A DNA stretch of 41,003 bases, from assembly GCA_036736205.1 (NCBI GenBank), contig DAINMX010000031.1, forward strand, positions 1 to 41,003. Reading direction: 5' to 3'. The notes under the pieces were generated by a model, which was not told where the DNA came from, ran no database searches, and saw nothing but the letters and a program-made list of their open reading frames with translations. Each line of letters opens with the position of its first letter. The first letter of the stretch is position 1. The stretch comes from XYA12-FULL-58-9 sp001798605 (GTDB taxonomy: Bacteria > Myxococcota > XYA12-FULL-58-9). This document shows, in pieces, positions 8,030 through 15,004 of the stretch. Position numbers and translations under genes: made by a program.

Positions 8030-9952
8030 TCAAGGAAAGCTGGGCGCGTAGTGCAAGCCGAGGCCATCCATGGCTTTCTGCAATTGTGGCTGGTAGACGA
8101 ACAGTCTGTCGTGCGGGGCGACGCGATCAATCTCCGCGGCGGCGTAGACCAAACCGTTATGCATGTCGACAACAAACGGCTGGGCCGTGCCGACTTGCCG
8201 CAGCCGCCTTCGAAATTCGACGGGCCTCTCTTTGCACTGACCCTCGCCGTCACTGTAGATGCCTCGCCCCTTGGTGTATGCCACCTTGGATGCGGCGCTC
8301 ATGGCTGCGAAGGCGTCACGGTTAAACTCGCCGTATGAAGGAAATGTCATTGACATTTCAGCTAGACCTTGCTCGACCATCCATTGATTGACGTTGATCT
8401 CTTTGCCATCAGCCATCGTGGCAAAGACAGTACCCAACAAACGGTTGTACGCGTCAAAAGGACGGCGATTGAGCGGCGCAACCTCGATCGCTCGAGCCTG
8501 TTTGAGAAGCTCGTAAAGTCGTTCTGCAGCGTTCTCTGCGGCCCTTCCTTGGCTGTAGAACATGGTCTCGCCGTCCTTACTCACGGCGAAATGGGTCTCT
8601 GGCGTGTCGGTTCCGACGAATCGGATGGCGAGCATACCCTGGGGAGATTCCCCTTGGTCGGCAATCTGCACGTCTCGAGTTACGGAGATACCGTTGCCAT
8701 CCTTCAGGGTGACCTTGAAGGTGCCGACGGGAGGAGACTTCATGAACGCGGTGTCGCCGTCGTCGACAAGTAGCGTGCCGCCAACTTTGATGCGTTCTGG
8801 CCCGGAGTAAACCGCCTCAATGTCTGGCCCCAGGTCCTGCACCATTTTCTGGGTAATCGGATTGGCCAATCTTGTGAGGTCCACAGGGGAGCTCAACGGC
8901 CGGTGGACACTTTTTGTGACGACTTCGCCGGAAGAATCTTTGATCGTGAGCACATCGCCGAAATTGTTCCAGATGGGTTCTTCGCTACCCAGATAGAGTT
9001 TTACCGTACGTGACGGTTCGAGGCGATTTTCTCCCACCCCGGAAAACACCTGAACGGTGTGACCTGGACGCACTTCAACGTTGGGCAAGGTGAATTTTCT
9101 TCCTGCCGCATTTTCTATGGTGTAGCCGCCGAGTTGCAGCGGTTTGCTCGTTATGTTTGCGAAACGGAAATACTCCCCGTTGGGATAATTGACATCGCTA
9201 CCGTTGCCGTTGGCGTGAAACGACGTAACGTTGAGATTTGCCTGGTAGCGCTCGAGCGCCCAGATGCCGTGCCCGGCAAAGCGCGCGCGCTCTTGGGCTG
9301 CCAGTAGGCGTGGAATATCGCCTGGGTTGTCCGCCTGGCCGACCACGAAAAGATGGCCGAGACCATTTTCCAAGAGGTGTTCGGCAAGGTCGCTGCCATC
9401 GGGAAGTAGGACTTGCGCGACAATTCGACCATAGGAGTCGTGCGCCATGTTTTCGTCGAACACCAGACGGACTTCTTTGTCCGGGCCTAGGACCAGGGAC
9501 TTGGTTAGGTCTCGGGCCTCCAGGGCCATGTCCTCCAAGGGTTGTTTCTCCGGCGTATTGACGTTCTGCACACGGACGTTGATATCCCGGTCCACAAGGG
9601 TGAAGGTGTCCCCGTCGTACACACTCGCGACTTTGCCTCGGGTTGGCAGCGGCGTGGGCCCATCGCCCGGTTCCGAGACAATTGGCGCTAGCCCGTGCCA
9701 CGCAACCCGCCTAACGTCAACAAGGTTGCGGATGTGGAGATAGTTCTGCACGACCTCCGAGCCAACAATCGAGAAGGGCGCTGTGACAAATGGGGAGTTG
9801 TTGTGGTGTTGACAGGCCGCCAACCACTGATCTCGCACCGGTGCAGACGTGCCATGGGTGAGCGACACGACGGGGTCGACGGAGTTTCCGTCAGTGGACG
9901 AGCTACTGAAGAGAGCATAGTCTGCGAAGTCAATGGCTTGAACCTTGTTCAA
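8030..9952 (-). CDS. Double staphylococcal-nuclease protein with a central lamin-tail domain
   Basis: The protein has about 640 residues. A first SNase-like domain (about residues 105-235) has DGDTF, the Arg of INVRVQ, the Glu of NTPE and the Arg of YGRIV. A lamin-tail-like domain follows (about 240-350; GEYFRFANIT, LQLGGYTIENAAG, VFSGVGENR). A second SNase domain (about 395-560) repeats the catalytic set with DDGDT, IRFVGTDTPE and YNRLLGTVF. Both domains therefore look catalytically complete. SNase domains cleave DNA or RNA with calcium. LTDs in bacterial proteins are often linked to nucleases. No signal peptide is obvious. The start is set at TTG 9952 because AGAGGAG sits eight bases before it. 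The gene lies between preT and the NTase module on the same strand, and its role there is unknown. Confidence 0.8.
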   Translation of the reverse strand: MNKVQAIDFADYALFSSSSTDGNSVDPVVSLTHGTSAPVRDQWLAACQHHNNSPFVTAPFSIVGSEVVQNYLHIRNLVDVRRVAWHGLAPIVSEPGDGPTPLPTRGKVASVYDGDTFTLVDRDINVRVQNVNTPEKQPLEDMALEARDLTKSLVLGPDKEVRLVFDENMAHDSYGRIVAQVLLPDGSDLAEHLLENGLGHLFVVGQADNPGDIPRLLAAQERARFAGHGIWALERYQANLNVTSFHANGNGSDVNYPNGEYFRFANITSKPLQLGGYTIENAAGRKFTLPNVEVRPGHTVQVFSGVGENRLEPSRTVKLYLGSEEPIWNNFGDVLTIKDSSGEVVTKSVHRPLSSPVDLTRLANPITQKMVQDLGPDIEAVYSGPERIKVGGTLLVDDGDTAFMKSPPVGTFKVTLKDGNGISVTRDVQIADQGESPQGMLAIRFVGTDTPETHFAVSKDGETMFYSQGRAAENAAERLYELLKQARAIEVAPLNRRPFDAYNRLLGTVFATMADGKEINVNQWMVEQGLAEMSMTFPSYGEFNRDAFAAMSAASKVAYTKGRGIYSDGEGQCKERPVEFRRRLRQVGTAQPFVVDMHNGLVYAAAEIDRVAPHDRLFVYQPQLQKAMDGLGLHYAPSFP

Positions 9953-10058
9953 GATCAACTCCTCTCGTTTCTATCTCCTCATATTTTCGTCACTGGGATC
10001 AAATTGATGTGTATTATTTGAATATTTATTGCCTCAATCCGAATTCCTTCCAAGCGCA
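9953..10058 (-). promoter_or_regulatory. AT-rich leader upstream of the SNase-LTD-SNase gene
   Basis: The stretch is clearly richer in A and T than its neighbours (for example the runs around 10000-10035) and lies between the nuclease gene and the stop codon of the nucleotidyltransferase. The ribosome site AGAGGAG sits at the gene-proximal end. No promoter with well-spaced -35 and -10 boxes could be picked out with confidence. Confidence 0.3.
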
Positions 10059-10622
10059 TCACGACGGTGCCCGCTTTCCGTCTTCCATGAGGTGTTTCAG
10101 AAACTCGAGGTCTTGCAGGTCGGCGGCATGCTTGCGATCTTGTGCGGCCATCACCTTCATTTGGAGGAGATCGCTTGGGCTTGCGATATGAAACCAGTAC
10201 GAGCTTACCTTCGTGCGCGTCGCCTTCGCACCGATGCCCTTTGCCGGAAAAGGAAAATCAAAGAGCAAATCGACTCGCAGTCCTGTGCGATGATTGTGGA
10301 AATAGGCGCTCTTGGGCCGATCCGTCCGGAGCCGAACCGATGCAATGTTTGCAGAGTCGATTGTCTGCACGATCTCACCATACTCGTCGACCTTTGAGGC
10401 GAGCTCAAATCCATGGTTGTAGAAGAGTTGTGTCACACTTTTTTGATCACGCGCAGACTCCTCCAAGAGAAAATCAAAATCTCTCGTGACCCGCCGGGAA
10501 CCCAAAACAACCATGGCCATCCCGCCAACCAAGATGGGCGTGAAGCCTTCCCGGCGTAGAGCCGCGAGCAGCTTACCAACCGACACGATGAAGTCGGCCT
10601 GAGCTGCTTTTCGCTTAGCCAT
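10059..10622 (-). CDS. Nucleotidyltransferase-fold toxin candidate (AbiEii/MNT-like)
   Basis: The 187-residue protein has the core of the polymerase-beta nucleotidyltransferase fold: ILVGGMAMVVLGSRR, then the metal-binding pair in TRDFDFLLEE, and a third acidic residue in LRVDLLFDFPF. Proteins of this class include AbiEii-type toxins that transfer nucleotides to tRNA ends. A C-terminal helix block SPSDLLQMKVMAAQDRKHAADLQDLEFLKHL is also typical of this group. The start at 10622 gives an ATGGCTAA overlap with the upstream small gene's stop codon, so the two are translationally coupled. A longer start at 10643 is possible. The pairing with a small basic protein suggests a toxin-antitoxin module. 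The target is unknown. Confidence 0.65.
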   Translation of the reverse strand: MAKRKAAQADFIVSVGKLLAALRREGFTPILVGGMAMVVLGSRRVTRDFDFLLEESARDQKSVTQLFYNHGFELASKVDEYGEIVQTIDSANIASVRLRTDRPKSAYFHNHRTGLRVDLLFDFPFPAKGIGAKATRTKVSSYWFHIASPSDLLQMKVMAAQDRKHAADLQDLEFLKHLMEDGKRAPS

Positions 10623-10875
10623 ATATGCCCGGGAGTCGGCCATCACAGGTGGACACCGATTTGATGGGTTTATAGGAGCCAAGCTCCTTAACTGCGGCGA
10701 GATACTCGAAGTTGGCTTTCATCGCCTTCCCGAGTCGCAGAGACTCCTCACGAGCACGAGCGCCAAGGCGCGCGATTTCCGAGCGCCGCTGTGGCGAAAG
10801 ACGCTTTCCACGGCGCAGACCACCCTTCCGACCGAGGGTTTGCGCAGCCGTTGAGATGATGGAAGTGACACCCAT
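10615..10875 (-). CDS. Small basic antitoxin candidate paired with the nucleotidyltransferase
   Basis: This 86-residue protein has a strongly basic N-terminal half with GRKGGLRRGKRLSPQRRSEIARLGARAREES, a helix-rich DNA-binding-like segment seen in many small antitoxin-like proteins, and a more variable C-terminal 35 residues. It precedes and overlaps the nucleotidyltransferase gene, the usual layout of an antitoxin-toxin pair. The antitoxin role is inferred from size, order and the promoter. No ribosome site is visible. A strong promoter places its -10 six bases before the ATG, so the message is probably leaderless. Confidence 0.6.
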   Translation of the reverse strand: MGVTSIISTAAQTLGRKGGLRRGKRLSPQRRSEIARLGARAREESLRLGKAMKANFEYLAAVKELGSYKPIKSVSTCDGRLPGIYG

Positions 10876-10881
10876 GTTGAC

Positions 10882-10910
10882 ATGTTAGCTTAGCGCTAAG
10901 CAAAACTCAA
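10882..10910 (-). promoter_or_regulatory. Promoter with palindromic operator in the spacer
   Basis: On the minus strand TTGAGT (10905-10910) and TAACAT (10882-10887) are separated by exactly 17 bases. The spacer contains the perfect 14-base palindrome GCTTAGCGCTAAGC (10888-10901), directly next to the -10 box. The ATG of the small antitoxin candidate starts only six bases after the -10, so transcription would begin at or next to the start codon. A protein bound to the palindrome would block RNA polymerase completely. Confidence 0.6.
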
Positions 10911-10934
10911 TCACCAGGGTTTGGGATGGGTAGA

Positions 10935-12254
10935 CTATTTCTCAAAAGCCGCGTCGGTGATCTCCAATCCCCGGTCGATGATCTCGAACCCAAAGCGCAG
11001 CTCTTTTTCGGTGATGCACAACGGCGGGTTGCACATGAAGCTTGCCCACCGAACAAAGGTAAATAGGCCGTTGTCGATGAAAAACTTGCTGAGCGCGTTC
11101 ATTGCCGGGTGGGAGCCGTTGTACGGAGCCAGGGGCTCACCCTTTGCGTTCTTTTGTAGATCCATCATGCCAAACAGGCCGATGGCGCGGCCCTCTTTCA
11201 CCGAAGGGTGTTTCTTGGCGAGGCGATCCATCTCTTCGCGCATCACCCCCTCCATCTTCGCCGCGTTCTCGACCATCTTCTCTTCGAGTAGAACACCGAG
11301 GACGGCCTCTGCGGTCGCGAGGGCAAAGGGATGGGAATTGTAGGTGAGTCCCCCCCAGAACACGTTCTCGCGAAAATGGTCGGCGATGGCGTCTGAGACG
11401 CCCATGGCACCCAAGGGAACGTAGGAGCTGGTTAAACCCTTGGCGAGGGTGACGATGTCGGGAACGATGCCGCCGTACTCGAACGCGAACATTTTGCCGG
11501 TGCGCCCGAGGCCACACATGACTTCGTCGCAGATCAGCAGGATGTTGTTGCGCTTGAGAAGCTCTTTCAGTCCTTTGAGGTAGCCCTTGGGTGGCGCCAG
11601 GATGCCGTTGGTGCCGGTGACAGTCTCAATCATCATGGCGGCGATGCTCGAGGCACCTTCGTACATGATCACCTCTTCGAGGTATTGCAGATTGCGCCTG
11701 GTGATCTCTTCCTCGTTGTCGCCAAAGGAAAAATTGTAGGGCTGGGGATCCATGACTCGAATGACGCCGGGACCACCTGGCTCGTTGGCCCAACGACGGG
11801 GGTCGCCCGTGAGTTGCATGCACAAGTTGGTGCCGCCATGGTAGCTGCGGTAGCGCACCAAGATCTTCTGTTTGCCGGTGTAGGCGCGGGCGGCGCGAAC
11901 GGCGTTCTCATTGGCCTCTGCACCACCGAGGGTGAAGAAAAAGGTGTTGATGTCGTCGGGGAGCAGGATGGCGAGAAGCTTGCTCACGCGCGCACGCACG
12001 GCAGTGGCTGTGCCCGGATAACTGTAGAGCAGGCCGTCGCACGCCTTCTTCATCGCCGCGATGACCTTCGGATGGCTGTGGCCAATATTCACACTCATCA
12101 ACTGACTGTTGAAGTCGATGATCTTGCGACCGTCAGTGGTGTAGATGTAGACGCCCTCTGCGTGATCGATGGGTAATGGGTTGACCGACCCCGTTGCCGA
12201 CCAGGTGTAGAGAGTGTGTTTCTTGCACAACTCAACGATTTCTTCGGTGTTCAT
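10935..12254 (-). CDS. Class III aminotransferase, probable beta-alanine:pyruvate transaminase
   Basis: The 439-residue PLP enzyme has the class III signature: GGAEANENAVRAAR, the PLP-ring aspartate in LLICDEVMCGLGRTG (D243) and the Schiff-base lysine in VTLAKGLTSSYVPLGA (K272). The N-terminal block TYTW-SATGS and SQLMSVNIGHSHPKV are characteristic of omega-amino acid (beta-alanine, taurine) transaminases. Its place with mmsA on the same strand and opposite beta-ureidopropionase and dihydropyrimidinase argues that it converts beta-alanine to malonic semialdehyde. GAGG sits seven bases before the ATG. Substrate choice between beta-alanine, taurine and 3-aminoisobutyrate cannot be fixed from sequence. 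Confidence 0.88.
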   Translation of the reverse strand: MNTEEIVELCKKHTLYTWSATGSVNPLPIDHAEGVYIYTTDGRKIIDFNSQLMSVNIGHSHPKVIAAMKKACDGLLYSYPGTATAVRARVSKLLAILLPDDINTFFFTLGGAEANENAVRAARAYTGKQKILVRYRSYHGGTNLCMQLTGDPRRWANEPGGPGVIRVMDPQPYNFSFGDNEEEITRRNLQYLEEVIMYEGASSIAAMMIETVTGTNGILAPPKGYLKGLKELLKRNNILLICDEVMCGLGRTGKMFAFEYGGIVPDIVTLAKGLTSSYVPLGAMGVSDAIADHFRENVFWGGLTYNSHPFALATAEAVLGVLLEEKMVENAAKMEGVMREEMDRLAKKHPSVKEGRAIGLFGMMDLQKNAKGEPLAPYNGSHPAMNALSKFFIDNGLFTFVRWASFMCNPPLCITEKELRFGFEIIDRGLEITDAAFEK

Positions 12255-12273
12255 GCTTTTTCCTCAAGAGTGG

Positions 12274-12373
12274 TCCGACTACGACACTGAATCCGCGTTC
12301 CTACTTCGACACCAAATCCGCGTTCCAACTACGACACCAAATCCGCATTCCGACTACGACATCCAATTCGTGT
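12274..12373. repeat. Four tandem copies of a 25-base unit
   Basis: Four units of exactly 25 bases start at 12274, 12299, 12324 and 12349, each beginning TCC and containing a core near ACGACACCAAATCCGC on the plus strand. Copies 2 and 3 differ at three positions, and copies 1 and 4 are more diverged. The last unit overlaps the final codons and stop of mmsA, so the array looks like repeated duplication of the mmsA 3' end. It fills most of the gap between mmsA and the ribosome site of the aminotransferase. Confidence 0.9.
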
Positions 12374-13853
12374 CGGCCTGGACCTCCCACTTGGAAGTGA
12401 CCTTGCGCGGTCGGGTCCAGAAACGGTAGCCATCGAAGCCCGTAATGTCGCCGTGGCCGAACTTGCTGTCGTTCCAACCGCCGAAGCTAAACGGCTCGCG
12501 AGGAACGGGCACGCCGATGTTGATGGCGCACATGCCAGCTTCGAAGCGCTCAATGGCGTAGCGGGCCACGTGACCGCTTGAGGTGTAAATTGAAGCTGCA
12601 TTGCCGTAGGGGCACCTGTTCTCGATGGCGATGGCCTCATCGAGGGTTGCCACCCTGCGAATCGCGAGCACTGGACCGAAGACTTCATCGCAGGCGACCG
12701 GCATGTCCTCAGTGACTTGGTCGATGACCGTTGGTCCAATCCAGTGACCATCGGCACCAGCGACCTTGGCATTGCGTCCGTCGACGAGAATCTTGGCACC
12801 CATCTTCTCCGCTTGATCGATGAATCCAGTGATGCGTGCATGGGCTTCCTTCGTGATCACCGGCCCCATGTCCACGCCGAGCCTCACCTTTCCCACCATG
12901 TCAACCACGCGATCGATGATCTTCTGAGTGTCGCCCACGGCCAACATCACCGCAGCCGCCATGCAGCGTTGACCCGCGCATCCGGTGAAGGAAGCTGCAA
13001 TATTCGAGGCAGTGAGATCGATATTGGCATCGGGTACGACGACGAGGTGATTTTTGGCACCGCCAAGACAGAGCATGCGTTTACCGACAGCAGCACCCCG
13101 TTGATAGACAATCTTGGCGACCTTGGTGGAGCCGACAAAAGCGACGGCGCCAATTTCGGGATGATCTGCCAAGCCTTCAACCGCCGCCTTGGTACCGTTG
13201 ATGACGTTGAGAACTCCCGCGGGAAGTCCAGCTTCCTTGGCCAACTCGGCCAGGCGCAACGAGCCGTAAGGAACTTGTTCTGAGGGTTTCAATATGAAGG
13301 TGTTCCCAGCGACCAAGGCCTGGGGCAACATCCACAATGGCACCATGACGGGGAAGTTGAATGGGGTGACCCCAGCACAAATGCCAACAGGCTCATAGGT
13401 CACCTGACAGTGGACACCGCGGCTGACTTCCATTTGGCCGCCAGCAACCATGTTCTGCAACGACGTGCCCATCTCCAGGCACTCGATGCCTTTGAGGACG
13501 CTCGCCTTGGCTTCGCCGTAGGTCTTGCCATTCTCGTGGGAGGCCAACCAAGACAATTCTTCGAGGTTCTCCTCCATGAGATGCTTGAGGCGAAAGAGAA
13601 CTTGCGTTCGCTCTTTGAAGGGGGTGGTTTTCCAACCAGGGAGTGCTGCTTTGGCGGCCGCCACCGCAGCTTCAATGTCTTTGGCGTCAGAGACGACAAC
13701 GTCACCCATGGGTTTGCCATACCGCGGGTTGAGGACAGGCATGGTCGTGCCGCTTTGGGCATCGCGCCATTCTCCGCCAATCCAGTTCTTGGCCTTGGCG
13801 CAGGATTGGAAATCATAGGAGCGCGCCGAAAATGCGTAGGTGTTCTCTGACAT
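12354..13853 (-). CDS. mmsA: (Methyl)malonate-semialdehyde dehydrogenase, CoA-acylating
   Basis: The 499-residue protein belongs to the aldehyde dehydrogenase superfamily. It has the nucleotide-binding motif EPVGICAGVTPFNFPVM, the LKPSEQVP block and the catalytic cysteine in GCAGQRC (C297). It has Asn where most aldehyde dehydrogenases have the general-base Glu (LCLGGAKNH), which is diagnostic of the CoA-dependent methylmalonate-semialdehyde dehydrogenase group. In this locus the expected reaction is malonic semialdehyde to acetyl-CoA and carbon dioxide, finishing beta-alanine breakdown. Thymine-derived methylmalonic semialdehyde could also be handled. ATG 13853 has AGGGA just upstream. A longer in-frame opening to 13979 has no such site. 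It is the first gene of the minus-strand branch. Confidence 0.94.
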   Translation of the reverse strand: MSENTYAFSARSYDFQSCAKAKNWIGGEWRDAQSGTTMPVLNPRYGKPMGDVVVSDAKDIEAAVAAAKAALPGWKTTPFKERTQVLFRLKHLMEENLEELSWLASHENGKTYGEAKASVLKGIECLEMGTSLQNMVAGGQMEVSRGVHCQVTYEPVGICAGVTPFNFPVMVPLWMLPQALVAGNTFILKPSEQVPYGSLRLAELAKEAGLPAGVLNVINGTKAAVEGLADHPEIGAVAFVGSTKVAKIVYQRGAAVGKRMLCLGGAKNHLVVVPDANIDLTASNIAASFTGCAGQRCMAAAVMLAVGDTQKIIDRVVDMVGKVRLGVDMGPVITKEAHARITGFIDQAEKMGAKILVDGRNAKVAGADGHWIGPTVIDQVTEDMPVACDEVFGPVLAIRRVATLDEAIAIENRCPYGNAASIYTSSGHVARYAIERFEAGMCAINIGVPVPREPFSFGGWNDSKFGHGDITGFDGYRFWTRPRKVTSKWEVQADTNWMS

Positions 13854-14078
13854 CGTTCTTCCCTCTTGCCGTGGAGTCTTCACCCGACTGAGATTCCTGG
13901 ACAAACCACATCGGCCGCGGCTAGGCAATACGACCATGCGCTCGAGGTCCAGAGCCACGGCACCATCTGTCGATTGCAAAGGGGTTTGTCGCTTGGTATC
14001 AGCTTGGCTGTGGAAATTCTTGTATTCTCGGCGCCCGAACGTGGTGCCCCTAACAGCGCCGTCTGGGAGACATGAAAC
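13854..14078. promoter_or_regulatory. Divergent control region of the pyrimidine catabolic genes
   Basis: This 225-base region separates mmsA (leftward) from beta-ureidopropionase (rightward) and must hold promoters for both branches. For the rightward side a candidate pair is TTGCAA (13974-13979) and TATCAG (13997-14002) with a 17-base spacer. GGGAG at 14065-14069 is the ribosome site nine bases before the ATG. No clear leftward promoter or operator palindrome was found. No regulator gene is adjacent. Confidence 0.35.
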
Positions 14079-14951
14079 ATGTCACGAAATGTTAAGTGCG
14101 GTCTGATCCAGTGTGCCAATGCACTCGACACCAATGAGCCTGTCGACAAAATCTCAGCCGCGATGCTCGAGAAGCACCTGCCTTTCATCGAAAATGCAGG
14201 CAAGCAAGGCGTGAAGATCCTTTGCATGCAAGAGATCTTCAATGGTCCCTATTTCTGCCCCAGCCAAGACACCAAGTGGTACGACATCGCCGAGCCGATC
14301 CCCGATGGCCCCACCACCAAGTTGATGCAAGAACTCGCCAAGAAGTACTCCATGGTTATCGTTGTGCCGTTGTACGAGAAGGCGATGACGGGCGTGTATT
14401 ACAACACCGCCGCTGTCATTGACGCCGATGGCAAGTACTTGGGCCGCTATCGCAAGAAACATATTCCGCAGGTCGCCGGCTTCTGGGAAAAGTTCTTCTT
14501 CAAGCCCGGCAACGAAGGTTATCCCGTCTTTGATACAGCGTATGGCAAAGTTGGCGTCTACATTTGTTACGACCGCCACTTCCCAGAGGGGGCGCGCTTG
14601 CTCGGCCTCAACGGTGCCGAGATCGTTTTCAATCCATCGGCGACTGTTGCTGGGTTGTCCCAGTACCTGTGGAAGCTCGAGCAACCCGCCCACTCCGCAG
14701 CCAACGGCTACTTCATGGGCAACATCAACCGCGTCGGTACCGAGGCACCGTGGAACATCGGCAAATTTTACGGCACCAGTTACTTCTGCAACCCACGGGG
14801 ACAGATCATGGCTGAGGGAAGCGAAGACAACGACGAGCTCGTTGTTGCCGACCTCGACTTCGACATGATTCGGGAGGTCCGCAATCTCTGGCAGTTCTAC
14901 CGTGACCGACGGCCCGAGACCTATGGCAACCTGGTTGAACTCTTGCCGTAG
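14079..14951 (+). CDS. Beta-ureidopropionase (N-carbamoyl-beta-alanine amidohydrolase)
   Basis: This 290-residue nitrilase-superfamily enzyme hydrolyses N-carbamoyl-beta-alanine to beta-alanine, ammonia and carbon dioxide. The catalytic triad is visible: Glu in CMQEIFNGPYFCP (E52), Lys in YRKKHIPQ (about K126) and Cys in VYICYDRHFPEGARLLGLNGA (C163). FNGPYF, HIP and the bulky GFWEKFFFKPGN segment are hallmarks of the beta-ureidopropionase branch rather than of general nitrilases. GGGAG nine bases before the ATG sets the start. It leads a rightward pair with dihydropyrimidinase, about 50 bases downstream. Confidence 0.9.
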   Translation: MSRNVKCGLIQCANALDTNEPVDKISAAMLEKHLPFIENAGKQGVKILCMQEIFNGPYFCPSQDTKWYDIAEPIPDGPTTKLMQELAKKYSMVIVVPLYEKAMTGVYYNTAAVIDADGKYLGRYRKKHIPQVAGFWEKFFFKPGNEGYPVFDTAYGKVGVYICYDRHFPEGARLLGLNGAEIVFNPSATVAGLSQYLWKLEQPAHSAANGYFMGNINRVGTEAPWNIGKFYGTSYFCNPRGQIMAEGSEDNDELVVADLDFDMIREVRNLWQFYRDRRPETYGNLVELLP

Positions 14952-15004
14952 TAGGCCAAAGACCGTCCACAGCAAAGAAGCTCGTCGATAATCTGGAGGC
15001 AATC

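Noticed and set aside
12274..12373. A CRISPR array
   Set aside because: The 25-base units are adjacent with no spacers between them and derive from the mmsA end.
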